A model generated the notes under the pieces. The model was not told the DNA's origin and did not search any database. It saw only the letters and a program-made list of their open reading frames with translations. Source: an uncultured Bartonella sp. (GTDB taxonomy: Bacteria; Pseudomonadota; Alphaproteobacteria; Rhizobiales; Rhizobiaceae). Taken from it: DNA of 64,000 nt. The stretch is from contig NZ_CAMLFE010000004.1 in assembly GCF_946479275.1 (NCBI RefSeq), forward strand, positions 62,001 to 126,000. The letters are read 5' to 3'. Both the position numbers and the translations under genes were made by a program. Shown here piece by piece: positions 18,619 to 27,538 of this stretch; positions within the stretch are counted from its first letter, which is position 1; the number at the start of each line of letters is the position of its first letter.

Positions 18619-19839
18619 ATGGAAAAGTGGAAAGACGTTAAAAAAGTTGTACTGGCCTATTCAGGCGGCCTTGATACTTCAATCATATTAAAATGGTTGC
18701 AAACCGAGCTTGGTGCTGAAGTCATCACCTTCACAGCCGATCTGGGGCAGGGCGAAGAGCTTGAGCCGGCACGCCGCAAAGCCGAAATGCTCGGTGCAAA
18801 GCAAATTTTTATGGAAGACCTGCGCGAAGAATTTGTTCGCGATTTCGTATTTCCGATGTTTCGCGCCAATGCAGTTTATGAAGGTGTCTACCTTCTTGGA
18901 ACATCAATTGCCCGCCCGCTCATTTCAAAACATCTGATTGAAATTGCCAAAAAAACCGGTGCCGATGCGATTGCTCATGGTGCGACAGGCAAAGGCAATG
19001 ATCAGGTTCGTTTCGAACTTTCAGCTTATGCTTTGAACCCCGATATCAAGATCATTGCGCCATGGCGTGACTGGAATTTCAAAAGCCGTACAGAACTTCT
19101 GGATTTTGCCCAGAAACATCAGATTCCTGTGACCAAAGATAAACAGGGCGAAGCACCGTTTTCGGTCGACGCCAATTTGCTACACTCTTCTTCAGAAGGC
19201 AAAGTATTGGAAGACCCGTCACTTCCGGCTCCCGAATATGTGCATTTGCGCACTGTCTCTCCTGAAAATGCACCCGATAAACCGACCATTATCACCATCG
19301 GCTTCAAAAAAGGTGACGCTGTTTCAATCAATGGCAAACAGATGTCGCCTGCAACTTTGCTGACCGAACTCAATAAATATGGTCACGATAACGGTATTGG
19401 CCGTGTTGATCTGGTTGAAAACCGCTTTGTCGGTATGAAATCACGTGGTGTCTATGAAACGCCAGGCGGTACAATCCTGCTTGCAGCCCACCGCGCAATT
19501 GAATCGATCACGCTTGATCGCGGTGCAGCACATTTGAAAGACGAGTTGATGCCGCGTTATGCCGAGTTGATTTACAACGGTTTCTGGTTCTCTCCTGAAC
19601 GCAAAATGTTGCAGGCAGCAATAGATCTGTCGCAGGAAAATGTCGAAGGGGAAGTCAAGCTGAAACTCTACAAGGGTAATGTCATTATTCAAGGTCGCAA
19701 GAGCGACAAATCGCTCTATTCGAGTTCTCTCGTAACTTTCGAGGACGACCATGGTGCCTATAACCAGAAAGATGCTGCCGGCTTCATCAAATTGAATGCT
19801 TTGCGTCTTCGCACCCTTGCTGCGCGCGACCGCAAATAA
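18619..19839 (+). CDS. argG: Argininosuccinate synthase
   Basis: ATP-dependent condensation of citrulline and aspartate to argininosuccinate, arginine pathway. 406 residues with the P-loop AYSGGLDTS (13-21), the [14 protein letters not shown] citrulline-binding motif, and the C-terminal ISRPLI-type and [12 protein letters not shown] regions expected of type 1 enzymes. ATG at 18619 starts [17 protein letters not shown]; the upstream in-frame start at 18532 would add an unusual extension. The ribosome binding site is weak (GGA about eight bases upstream). Ends in a strong terminator. Works with argH at 9.1-10.5 kb. Confidence 0.95.
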   Translation: MEKWKDVKKVVLAYSGGLDTSIILKWLQTELGAEVITFTADLGQGEELEPARRKAEMLGAKQIFMEDLREEFVRDFVFPMFRANAVYEGVYLLGTSIARPLISKHLIEIAKKTGADAIAHGATGKGNDQVRFELSAYALNPDIKIIAPWRDWNFKSRTELLDFAQKHQIPVTKDKQGEAPFSVDANLLHSSSEGKVLEDPSLPAPEYVHLRTVSPENAPDKPTIITIGFKKGDAVSINGKQMSPATLLTELNKYGHDNGIGRVDLVENRFVGMKSRGVYETPGGTILLAAHRAIESITLDRGAAHLKDELMPRYAELIYNGFWFSPERKMLQAAIDLSQENVEGEVKLKLYKGNVIIQGRKSDKSLYSSSLVTFEDDHGAYNQKDAAGFIKLNALRLRTLAARDRK

Positions 19840-19862
19840 GAAGATTTTATCCATATTTTACC

Positions 19863-19894
19863 AAAGCTCCGGAATGAATTTTCCGGAGCTTTTT
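19863..19894 (+). terminator. argG intrinsic terminator
   Basis: Twelve-base perfect stem AAAGCTCCGGAA / TTCCGGAGCTTT with a six-base loop, followed by TTTTTATTA. It begins 23 bases after the argG stop codon. Confidence 0.9.
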
Positions 19895-20094
19895 ATTATC
19901 TTTTTGTTGCCTGCATAATTTACCATCTATGATTCATAGAAATACGCTTTGATAGACAAGCAAAAAGCCAATAATCAAGCAGTTTTAATGAACTTCCACC
20001 CATGCGTAACAAGCCAAAATAAGTGCAGATGGATTGTTTTTTTCCTTATGCAGGACTAAATCTAAAAGAGAAATAAATTGGAAAGGCTTCTCGG

Positions 20095-20292
20095 ATGGCA
20101 CAAAATCTTGGTAGCGTTGATCGCATTATCCGTATCATTATCGGTATTGTTCTACTTTCTCTTATTTTCTTTCTTGATAGCGGCGCACGCTGGTTTGGCC
20201 TAATCGGCCTTATTCCACTTATCACTGCAATTATCGGTTTTTGCCCGCTTTACAAGATATTCGGCCTATCAAGCTGCCCATTGAAACACTGA
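20095..20292 (+). CDS. DUF2892 small membrane protein
   Basis: A 65-residue protein with two hydrophobic helices and the DUF2892 pattern: N-terminal NLGSVDRIIRIIIGI and C-terminal TAIIGFCPLYKIFGLSSC. The same domain forms the membrane part of some rhodanese proteins (YgaP), where the Cys near CPLYK is conserved. Function as a stand-alone protein is unknown. GGAAAGG lies upstream of the ATG. Convergent with the membrane protein gene at 20332. Confidence 0.85.
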   Translation: MAQNLGSVDRIIRIIIGIVLLSLIFFLDSGARWFGLIGLIPLITAIIGFCPLYKIFGLSSCPLKH

Positions 20293-20331
20293 GATTTCTT
20301 TAAATAAGCAAGATTGAACCGGAAACTGTTC

Positions 20332-20919
20332 TCAACGGGTCTCATGTTCCAAAAGAGCGGGCATTTGGTCAAGGCTCGGATAAGTAATCAACATCATTCC
20401 GGCAATGAAGCTTAACGCGAAAATAAGTGTTGCAACGATGATACCTGTTGCACCATTCATGAATGACGGCGTACCAAGCGGGTTCCGGCTGATCTTTTTT
20501 TCTTCTCTGTCTTCCGGATTATCATCAAGCGTGACAATAAATAATCCGAGATTGAGAAGCGGTATAACCAGAAGCCAGGCAGCGCCTTTTTTCCCGAATC
20601 CGTCACGCGCACGGGACACAGAAAGATACATCGTAAGATAGCCGAACAAGAAAGGCGCTACGGCTGCAAATAAAGCCATAAATGCCGGTGGCAATGCACC
20701 GTTCAATCTGAACAATACCAAATTGACTGCATAACTTAACAAAACATAGCCCAAGAAAGCACATGCAAACATGAAAAGATAAGGAATACGATAAAGCGTT
20801 TTGGGGCTAATATTGGTAAAATAGGCAAGCACAGCACCAAACAGGAAAGCAAGCACGAGTCCTTGCAAAGAAAGAACAAATCCTTGAATAGAAAAAACGT
20901 AACTCAACATTTCTATCAC
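20332..20919 (-). CDS. Uncharacterised multi-pass membrane protein
   Basis: 195 residues with about five hydrophobic segments: near residues 10-32, 45-70, 78-98, 113-130 and 158-180. A charged cytoplasmic-type loop (DDNPEDREEKKISRN) precedes the last segment. I do not recognise a family. The start may be the ATG at 20919 or the one at 20910. A weak similarity in layout to small permease-like proteins gives no function. It ends 39 bases from the convergent DUF2892 gene. Confidence 0.7.
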   Translation of the reverse strand: MIEMLSYVFSIQGFVLSLQGLVLAFLFGAVLAYFTNISPKTLYRIPYLFMFACAFLGYVLLSYAVNLVLFRLNGALPPAFMALFAAVAPFLFGYLTMYLSVSRARDGFGKKGAAWLLVIPLLNLGLFIVTLDDNPEDREEKKISRNPLGTPSFMNGATGIIVATLIFALSFIAGMMLITYPSLDQMPALLEHETR

Positions 20920-21095
20920 TTCTTTCTTCTGTGATACTTTGTGGAATAATCAAACTCTGCCGGATTTACGTGGCTTTCAAATTCCTGTTCAATTGAAGAA
21001 GCGCCTTGCTTCTTGAAAAACCAGAATGCGGGAAAGGCATATCCGCACTATTCCACGAAATTTTCCCACATAAAAGGTTTGCCCGAACAAAGAGG

Positions 21096-21127
21096 TTTGT
21101 AACCATAAAACTTTTTATGGTTACAAA
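21096..21127. terminator. 15-bp perfect inverted repeat
   Basis: TTTGTAACCATAAAA (21096-21110) and its exact reverse complement (21113-21127) are separated by two bases. It lies downstream of the small gene at 21183-21335 on the minus strand, so it could stop that transcript, although no T run follows. It could also be an operator. Confidence 0.45.
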
Positions 21128-21182
21128 ACATAATCGTCTTACGCTTTAAAAATCAATAAATGCTTTTGCGTTGCTCTTGATA

Positions 21183-21335
21183 TTAATGACGATCGACCGA
21201 AACGCCATTTTTATCAATTGTCATTTCGACGCCGGATGGTTTTTGCTGTTGTTTCTGTTGGTAAGTTTTATAACCCAAGCCCGCAACAACAACGATAAGC
21301 ACGCCGATAATAAGAAAAAGAAAATTCCGATTCAT
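21183..21335 (-). CDS. 50-residue single-pass membrane protein
   Basis: A small gene with ATG at 21335 and TAA at 21183-21185. The product begins MNRNFLFLIIGVLIVVVAGL, a membrane anchor, then GYKTYQQKQQ and a short soluble tail VEMTIDKNGVSVDRH. AGGGAG sits seven bases before the ATG. Short proteins of this shape (N-terminal helix, charged linker, a tail with an I-x-NG-hydrophobic pattern) recur as hypothetical proteins in Rhizobiales, from memory. It lies downstream of polA on the same strand. Its ribosome binding site is inside the hairpin at 21339-21370. Confidence 0.7.
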   Translation of the reverse strand: MNRNFLFLIIGVLIVVVAGLGYKTYQQKQQQKPSGVEMTIDKNGVSVDRH

Positions 21336-21338
21336 CAA

Positions 21339-21370
21339 ATTGCTCCCTACTCAAAGTAATAGGGAGCAAT
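21339..21370 (-). promoter_or_regulatory. Hairpin enclosing the small gene's ribosome binding site
   Basis: ATTGCTCCCTA (21339-21349) and its exact reverse complement (21360-21370) flank a 10-base spacer. On the minus strand the 3' arm contains the AGGGAG of the 50-residue protein gene, so folding would hide it from the ribosome. It may instead serve as a polA terminator, but it lacks a T run. Confidence 0.5.
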
Positions 21371-21456
21371 ATGGAGCGCTAATTTCTATTTCAAGTGCAG
21401 CATCATTCGGTTTTCAATTCAAAATAACCTGAGTAACACTTTCATTGAAGCTTCTT

Positions 21457-24405
21457 TTAATGTGCTTCATCCCAATTTTTAGCTGCCCGTGCATCGACTT
21501 TAAGTGGCACTGATAAGGATAGAGCTGGCATAGTCGCATTCTCCATCACATTTTTTACAAGAGCGGTGGTTTTTTCAACTTCGTTTTCAGGCAATTCGAA
21601 AATCAGTTCGTCATGAACCTGCAACAACATTTTAGCCGACAAGCCGGCTTCCTTCAGCGCGTCATCCATTTTTATCATGGCACGACGGATGATATCGGCA
21701 GCAGCCCCCTGAATCGGTGCGTTGATTGCAGCTCTCTCGTTGAAAGCCCGCACTTGTGCGCTTTTGGAATTGATATCCGGATAATGTGCACGCCGCCCGA
21801 AAATTGTCTCGACAAAACCATGCTCATGCGCAAAAGCTTTGGTCTTTTCCATATAATCTTTGATACCCGGAAACCGTTCGAAATAGGTACGGATATATTG
21901 GGCTGCTTCCTCACGCGGAATCGACAATTGATTGGCAAGACCGAAAGCAGAAATGCCATAGATAATCCCGAAATTGATCGCCTTGGCGCGACGGCGAACT
22001 TCCGGTGGCATTCCCTTGATAGGCACACCGAACATTTCCGATGCCGTCATTGCATGAATATCGAGACCATCTGCAAATGCTTTTTTCAATGCTTTGATAT
22101 CGGCGACATGGGCAAGAACCCGCAGTTCAATCTGGCTATAATCAGCCGACAAAAGCAGATTGCCGGGTCCGGCTATAAAAGCGGCACGGATTTTTCTTCC
22201 CTCCGGTGTGCGAACCGGAATATTTTGCAAATTCGGATCGGATGAAGCGAGCCGTCCGGTTGACGTTGCAGCCATTGAATAATTCGTATGAACGCGCCCC
22301 GTATTAGGTAAAATATAATTCGGAAGAGCATCCGTATAAGTCGATTTCAATTTTGTTAGCTGACGCCAATCAACAATCTTGCGGGGTAATTCATGCCCCT
22401 CGGCTGCCAAATCTTCAAGAATCTGAGCCGATGTCGACCATTGACCGGTTTTGGTCTTCGAGCCGCCGGGCAATCCCATTTTGCCGAACAATATTTCACC
22501 CAATTGCTTGGGCGAGCCGATATTGAACTTTTCTCCTGCCAGTTGATAAATTTCATCTTCCAACGCCGCTGCCGATTGGGCAAGCTCACCGGATAGTCGC
22601 GACAATAATTGCCGATCAACCAGAACACCGCGTTCTTCCATGCGCGCAAGAACGGTCACTAAAGGCCGCTCCAGACGCTCATAAACGCGGGCAACACCAC
22701 GTGCAACAATCTGGGGTTTCAACACCCGCCAAAGTCGCAACGTAACATCCGCATCCTCGGCTGCATATTGCGTTGCCCGTTTCAAATCGACGGCGGCAAA
22801 ACCGGTTGCCGTTTTTCCACTTCCGGCAACCTCTTTGAATGTAATCGGCTTATGCCCCAACCAGCGCTCGGAAAGCGCGTCCATTCCATGGGTCAATGTT
22901 CCTGCATCCAGAACATAGGAAAGCAACATCGTATCGTCGAAAGACCGTATTGTGACATGATACTGTCGCATCACCAGCCAATCATATTTCATATTTTGCG
23001 CAATTTTAAAAATTGCGGGATTTTCCAATACCGGTTTCAATAAAGCGACCGCTTTTTGTGTATCAATTTGTGCTTTCACGCGTCCACCACCCAGTAAATC
23101 ATTGCCACCATCGACATGATTAAGTGGCACATAGGCCGCTTCACCGGGATTAAGACCTATAGAAAAGCCGACAAGTTCCGCTTGCATCGGATCAAGCGAG
23201 GTCGTTTCGGTATCGAATGCAAAGAACCCCTGCTCCTTTGCCCGGTCAAGCCATTGTTTGAGTTCGGCTTCGTCCGTTATGGTGTGATAAGCGGTCGTAT
23301 CTATTTTTTCTGTGAGTGCTTCTTTTTTACGTTTTTCTGCAAGAAGCTGCGGGGTGTTTTCTTGCGCATCGTCGGAACCGCTTTTTTGTTCTTGTTGAAC
23401 ATTGTTATTCACGTTCAGCGCTCCGCCAACATCGGAACCTTCCTCAAGATCCGGTCCATGGGCACTTTTGCCCCATTCGACATCAAGCTCCACCGGTTCG
23501 ATCAAAGCAGCGTCACAATTGGTCGCTTCTGCAACACGACGCGTCAAAGAATTGAATTCCATTGCTTTCAAAAAGCCGATAAGGCGCGGTCCATCTGTTG
23601 GTTCCAACAGGAGCCCGTCAAGACCGATTTCAAGTGGAACATCGGTTTTTAATGTTACAAGTTGACGCGCCAATCTTGCCCGATCGGCAAACTCGATAAT
23701 ATTTTCACGGCGTTTCTTTTGTTTGATATCGCCGGCATGAGCCAACAGCGTATCGAGATCACCGAATTCTCCAAGGAGCTGTGCTGCCGTTTTCGGGCCA
23801 ATACCCGGCACACCGGGGACATTATCGGTGGAATCACCGGTAAGCGATTGCAAATCAATCATCTTTTCAGGTGGAACACCCCATTTTTCAATAACTTCCG
23901 CAATGCCCATCGGGCGGTCTTTCATACCGTCATACATCCCGACCTGTTGATTGACGAGTTGCATGAGATCCTTGTCGGAAGAAATGATTGTCGTTTTCGC
24001 ACCGCTTCGGGTGGCCGCAGAAGCATAGGTTGCAATAATATCGTCTGCCTCATAACCCTCTTTTTCAATGCATGGCAGATTGAAAGCGCGGGTTGCCTGT
24101 CTGATAAGGCTGAATTGGGGAATAAGATCATCTGGTGGGGTAGGGCGGTTTGCTTTATATTCGGGATATATCTTTTTACGAAATGTTTCCGACGAATAAT
24201 CAAAAATCACAGCAAAATGCGTCGGCACGACGCCAACCGCAGTATCACGTGCATCGCACAACAATTTCCAGAGCATGTTGCAAAAACCGGCCAGCGCGCC
24301 AACAGGTAAACCGTCTTTTTTTCGTGTTAATGGCGGCAAAGCGTGATAGGCGCGAAAAATATAACTTGAACCGTCAACGAGAAAAAGGTGATCATTTTTT
24401 TGCAT
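21457..24405 (-). CDS. polA: DNA polymerase I
   Basis: Repair and Okazaki-fragment polymerase, about 982 residues. Three domains are present: 5'-3' exonuclease (1-300; VDGSSYIFRAYHALP, DSTDNVPGVPGIGPKTA), 3'-5' exonuclease (about 380-575; FAFDTETTSLDP keeps the catalytic Asp and Glu, so proofreading is likely active), and polymerase (about 600-982; SADYSQIELRVLAH, RRRAKAINFGIIYG, QVHDELIFELP). The ATG at 24405 with AGGA upstream is preferred over the ATG at 24420, which has no ribosome binding site. A perfect 15-bp tandem duplication lies just upstream. It is next to the replication proofreading gene dnaQ and 4.6 kb from the origin. Confidence 0.95.
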   Translation of the reverse strand: MQKNDHLFLVDGSSYIFRAYHALPPLTRKKDGLPVGALAGFCNMLWKLLCDARDTAVGVVPTHFAVIFDYSSETFRKKIYPEYKANRPTPPDDLIPQFSLIRQATRAFNLPCIEKEGYEADDIIATYASAATRSGAKTTIISSDKDLMQLVNQQVGMYDGMKDRPMGIAEVIEKWGVPPEKMIDLQSLTGDSTDNVPGVPGIGPKTAAQLLGEFGDLDTLLAHAGDIKQKKRRENIIEFADRARLARQLVTLKTDVPLEIGLDGLLLEPTDGPRLIGFLKAMEFNSLTRRVAEATNCDAALIEPVELDVEWGKSAHGPDLEEGSDVGGALNVNNNVQQEQKSGSDDAQENTPQLLAEKRKKEALTEKIDTTAYHTITDEAELKQWLDRAKEQGFFAFDTETTSLDPMQAELVGFSIGLNPGEAAYVPLNHVDGGNDLLGGGRVKAQIDTQKAVALLKPVLENPAIFKIAQNMKYDWLVMRQYHVTIRSFDDTMLLSYVLDAGTLTHGMDALSERWLGHKPITFKEVAGSGKTATGFAAVDLKRATQYAAEDADVTLRLWRVLKPQIVARGVARVYERLERPLVTVLARMEERGVLVDRQLLSRLSGELAQSAAALEDEIYQLAGEKFNIGSPKQLGEILFGKMGLPGGSKTKTGQWSTSAQILEDLAAEGHELPRKIVDWRQLTKLKSTYTDALPNYILPNTGRVHTNYSMAATSTGRLASSDPNLQNIPVRTPEGRKIRAAFIAGPGNLLLSADYSQIELRVLAHVADIKALKKAFADGLDIHAMTASEMFGVPIKGMPPEVRRRAKAINFGIIYGISAFGLANQLSIPREEAAQYIRTYFERFPGIKDYMEKTKAFAHEHGFVETIFGRRAHYPDINSKSAQVRAFNERAAINAPIQGAAADIIRRAMIKMDDALKEAGLSAKMLLQVHDELIFELPENEVEKTTALVKNVMENATMPALSLSVPLKVDARAAKNWDEAH

Positions 24406-24425
24406 CGTCAATCCTGACATCGAAT

Positions 24426-24455
24426 TTTGAAAACATTATATTTGAAAACATTATA
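24426..24455. repeat. 15-bp perfect tandem duplication upstream of polA
   Basis: TTTGAAAACATTATA occurs twice head to tail (24426-24440 and 24441-24455). Read toward polA, each copy contains TATAAT, a consensus -10 hexamer, so the duplication creates two overlapping candidate promoter elements 25-50 bases before the polA start. Confidence 0.65.
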
Positions 24456-24619
24456 TAAGTTAAAAAGCACATTGAACACGAAAAGCCCATCAGCAAACAA
24501 TAGAAAATGTGGTGCGAGCAAAATTTACCGTTAGGCTCTTATAGGTTCTTTTCACGTATTTGTTACAAAATGTTAATATAGTTGCCCTTGAAAAGCCATT
24601 TTTAAATTCTTTTATATGA

Positions 24620-24770
24620 CCTATCGACACTGCGTCGATATGTCCGGTGTTCCGGCTTTGTCCCCCGCCGTTTACCGGATACAACAGTCTACTTTCCCTC
24701 TCCGGACTGTTGAGTGAGTGCAGTAAAAAAGGCCGTTGTGGTTTCCCCCTCTCCACAACGGTCTATTTTT
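24620..24770 (+). ncRNA. Candidate trans-acting small RNA beside polA
   Basis: Four consecutive stem-loops and no convincing coding frame. Stem 1: TATCGAC 24622-24628 with GTCGATA 24634-24640. Stem 2: TCCGGT 24643-24648 with ACCGGA 24674-24679, inner CGGC/GCCG, loop TTTGTCCCCC. Stem 3: CAACAGTC 24682-24689 with GACTGTTG 24705-24712, loop TACTTTCCCTCTCCG. Stem 4: GGCCGTTGTGG 24731-24741 with CCACAACGGTC 24753-24763, loop TTTCCCCCTCT, then TATTTTT, an intrinsic terminator. A possible promoter is TTGAAA (24588) and TATATG (24613). The CU-rich loops resemble anti-Shine-Dalgarno loops of alphaproteobacterial regulatory RNAs. It may be the alpha-r7 class, which I recall being near polA in rhizobia; unverified. 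Confidence 0.65.
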
Positions 24771-25056
24771 GTAAAATGACTTCCCGAAGATAAATTCGAA
24801 AGACATTGATCAAATCGACTTGCAATGAAGCGCAATTCTACGAGGGGATGCATTTAGAAATCATCATCCGAGTTTGAATGTCGAGTTTAAAGTCAAAGTC
24901 CACTTTTCCCCAGATTTTTAAACACGATATCCCTCAATCATAAACCCCAAATAGTCCTAATACCGGGTATATTCTTCATTGAAGATTTTACGAAAACCAA
25001 CCCGTTTGGCTACAGAATGTTTCAGTTTATCCCATCGTCCGATTTTTCCCGTTGGT
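24771..25056. other. Intergenic region between the small RNA and dnaQ
   Basis: 286 bases with no recognisable gene and no clear terminator for dnaQ. Short open frames on either strand lack ribosome binding sites. Confidence 0.5.
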
Positions 25057-25758
25057 TCAATTTTTGATGTGGTTCCACATGGCTTTTTCGCCAATTTTTG
25101 CAAGCAAAGCATCATGGGCCGCTTTATCTTCTTCGCTCAAACGGCTTGGCAATGGCTCAGGGCGAGCTTTGAGAACAATTTTACTTTGATGTTCATTTTC
25201 GTTGGATTTGCTGTCAGCATTTGCACCGTCAAATCCCAGAGCCCCCTGTTTGCCGCCAATAAGTTCGATATAGACATCGGCGAGAATTTCAGAGTCAAGC
25301 AAGGCTCCATGCAGCGTCCGGCGTGAATTATCGATACCGAAGCGTTTGCACAAAGCATCCAGAGAATTCGGGCCCATTGGAAATTTCCGCCGCGCCATCG
25401 CCAATGTATCAATAATACGATCAACACTGATAAGCGGTTTATGAATGCGCCCCAATTCTGCATTCAAAAAACCAAGGTCGAAGTTTGCATTGTGGGCAAT
25501 CAGTGTTGCGCCTTCGACAAAGGAAAGAAAATCATCGGCTATTTCTTCAAACTTGGGCTCGTCCTTGAGGCGCTCATTGGTAAGCCCGTGAACTGCCACA
25601 ACCTCGTCAGGGATAATAACACCTTGTGGATTGAGATAGACGTGAAAAGTTTTATCGGTAAGATAGCGATCAACCATCTCCACACAGCCGATTTCGACAA
25701 TACGGTCTGTTTCTTTGTGAAGGCCTGTCGTTTCAGTATCAAAAATAATTTCTCTCAT
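25057..25758 (-). CDS. dnaQ: DNA polymerase III epsilon subunit (proofreading exonuclease)
   Basis: 3'-5' exonuclease of the replicative polymerase. 233 residues: Exo I FDTETTGL (about 6-13), Exo II LIAHNANFDLGFL (about 92-104) and Exo III with RRTLHGALLDSEILADVY (about 150-165), the full DEDDh set. The C-terminal part after about residue 180 is variable and would carry the alpha-subunit contact. Start ATG at 25758. It points leftward, after coaE, with a 333-base gap that suggests its own promoter. Confidence 0.93.
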   Translation of the reverse strand: MREIIFDTETTGLHKETDRIVEIGCVEMVDRYLTDKTFHVYLNPQGVIIPDEVVAVHGLTNERLKDEPKFEEIADDFLSFVEGATLIAHNANFDLGFLNAELGRIHKPLISVDRIIDTLAMARRKFPMGPNSLDALCKRFGIDNSRRTLHGALLDSEILADVYIELIGGKQGALGFDGANADSKSNENEHQSKIVLKARPEPLPSRLSEEDKAAHDALLAKIGEKAMWNHIKN

Positions 25759-26091
25759 AAAATCTGCTCTTATCTACTCTTTGACTTGCATTGGCCTGTT
25801 TTACACGCATTGTCCCATTCATAATGGATTGTTTCATAATTTTCTTGCATTCAGAGAAGACAATAAACAACAAATCGTGTTTCCAATGACTATATTTGCG
25901 AGCCTCACCGGAAGGGTGAAAATCAAAAATAATCGACGCAAAAAACATTTTGATGATTCTTACATCTTATATCTAAAAGAAACTATGGATAATCCGGATA
26001 TAACGGCGCAAAAATCCGCCGATAACCTCGTCATTTTAATTTTACAAAAATTGTCACCCGAAAATACTCTTATTTTTTTTCGACGGGCAGT
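25759..26091. other. Intergenic region upstream of dnaQ
   Basis: 333 bases, AT-rich, containing the presumed dnaQ promoter. In relatives secB commonly lies next to dnaQ (from memory). No intact secB is here, and the short open frame at this place does not convincingly match it. Confidence 0.5.
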
Positions 26092-26679
26092 TTACTTCCC
26101 AATCAACCGGTAAATCAGATGTTTTACCTGTTGTCTAGCATCATCGAGGCTGTTGCCAGTATCAATAATGAAATCCGCACGCCGACGCTTTTCTTCGTCG
26201 GATATCTGGCGCGACAAGATACGGTCGAGTTTTTCATTATCCCAGCCGCTGCGGGCAAGTACACGTTGCCGCTGAATTTCGGTTGGTGCCGAAACAACCG
26301 CTATCTTATCAACCCGTCCTTCAGGCCCTTTTTCAAATAATAAAGGAATATCGAGAACCACAAGCCGGTCACCCCGATCGCGGTGCATTTTTACAAAGTC
26401 TTTTTCTTTTTTGCGCACCAGAGGGTGAATAAACTTTTCCAAAACGACAAGTTTTGCCGGATCTTTGACAATCGCTTTTGATAATTTTGAACGATCTATC
26501 CGGCCATCTGTCAAACAATCGGGAAAAATATAGCTTATTTTTTCAATAACCGGCTTACTTTCGTAAAGTTCATGGACAGCCCTGTCAGCATTATAAACGG
26601 GAATGCCGGCTTCCTCAAAAAAGCCGGCTGTTGTCGTTTTTCCCATACCGATAGAACCTGTAAGCCCAAGAATAATCAT
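26092..26679 (-). CDS. coaE: Dephospho-CoA kinase
   Basis: Phosphorylates dephospho-CoA with ATP, last step of coenzyme A synthesis. 195 residues with the P-loop GLTGSIGMGKTT (about 5-16), then NADRAVHELY, a lid-like KEKDFVKMHRDRGD region and LDIPLLFEKG. The ATG directly abuts the aroE stop codon, so it is coupled with aroE in the maf-aroE-coaE operon. Confidence 0.95.
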   Translation of the reverse strand: MIILGLTGSIGMGKTTTAGFFEEAGIPVYNADRAVHELYESKPVIEKISYIFPDCLTDGRIDRSKLSKAIVKDPAKLVVLEKFIHPLVRKKEKDFVKMHRDRGDRLVVLDIPLLFEKGPEGRVDKIAVVSAPTEIQRQRVLARSGWDNEKLDRILSRQISDEEKRRRADFIIDTGNSLDDARQQVKHLIYRLIGK

Positions 26680-27537
26680 TTAATGGCCCATTTTGCCCAG
26701 AATTTCTTGTCGTAATTCGTTGTCAACAACAGGCCTTATTCCAAACCATTTTTCAAAGCCGGGGACAGCCTGATGAAGCAACATTCCTATTCCATCAACA
26801 TATTTGAGGTTGTTGGCTTTGGCTTGTAAAAGAATTGGCGTCATCAAAGGAGTATAAACAATGTCTGTCACGAGAACCGACGGTTTTGCCCGATCAAGAT
26901 GGATAAACGGTTCGCTGTCTTTCACAACAAGGTTATTTTCCATCCCCAAAGACGTCGTATTGACGATAAAATCCGCTTCAGGAACAAGATCATCAATCTC
27001 GCTCCAATTGCAAACTTTCACCGGCTTGCCAAAATAACCGGCAAGCTTGTCAGCACGGGATTTCGTCCGGTTTACAAGATAAATACAATCAAAACCGCGT
27101 TGTTCGAGTGTATAGATAATTGCACGTGCTGCACCTCCGGCTCCTATGACCAGCGCCACACCGCCCCCCCAACCGGAAGCAAAATCGTCAAGATTGGCTT
27201 CAAAACCATAACCATCGGTATTGCTTGCGCAAAGTGTGTCATTCTCGAACCATAATGTATTGGCAGCTCCTATCCTTGTTGCAGCCTGATCTTTTTTTTC
27301 GGAAAGGCGAAAGGCTTCTTCTTTATGAGGCAGCGTAACATTGCCACCGCAAAAACCTTTTTTTTGCAACGAATTGATAAATGTTTCAAAATTTTCCGGC
27401 TTTACCTCGACTGCATCATAAGTTCCGGCCAAGTTATATTTTTTGAGCCAAAAGCGATGAATTTGCGGTGAAAGCGAGTGTCCGACCGGATAACCGGTTA
27501 CAAAAGCATGGGGTATTTCTGTTGTTATGTTTTTCAT
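26680..27537 (-). CDS. aroE: Shikimate dehydrogenase
   Basis: NADPH-dependent reduction of 3-dehydroshikimate in aromatic amino-acid synthesis. 285 residues: substrate motif GYPVGHSLSPQIHRFW (about 15-30), catalytic Lys in NVTLPHKEEAF, cofactor loop GAGGAARAIIYTL (about 132-144), NRTKSRAD basic loop for NADPH, and C-terminal DGIGMLLHQAVPGFEKWFG. One base separates it from maf upstream; it abuts coaE downstream. Confidence 0.95.
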   Translation of the reverse strand: MKNITTEIPHAFVTGYPVGHSLSPQIHRFWLKKYNLAGTYDAVEVKPENFETFINSLQKKGFCGGNVTLPHKEEAFRLSEKKDQAATRIGAANTLWFENDTLCASNTDGYGFEANLDDFASGWGGGVALVIGAGGAARAIIYTLEQRGFDCIYLVNRTKSRADKLAGYFGKPVKVCNWSEIDDLVPEADFIVNTTSLGMENNLVVKDSEPFIHLDRAKPSVLVTDIVYTPLMTPILLQAKANNLKYVDGIGMLLHQAVPGFEKWFGIRPVVDNELRQEILGKMGH

Positions 27538-27538
27538 C

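Noticed and set aside
24490-24756. Minus-strand 88-codon frame in the polA-dnaQ gap
   Set aside because: It runs through the stem-loops of the small-RNA candidate, has a poor start and shows no family features.
24621-24770. tRNA or 6S RNA in the polA-dnaQ gap
   Set aside because: No T-loop GTTCRANNC or cloverleaf arms, and the fold is a series of separate hairpins rather than one long interrupted helix as in 6S RNA.
25781-26113. Possible decayed secB next to dnaQ
   Set aside because: A short stretch (NLVILILQKLSPEN) is faintly like the SecB N-terminus, but the frame reads into the coaE end and the likeness is too weak.
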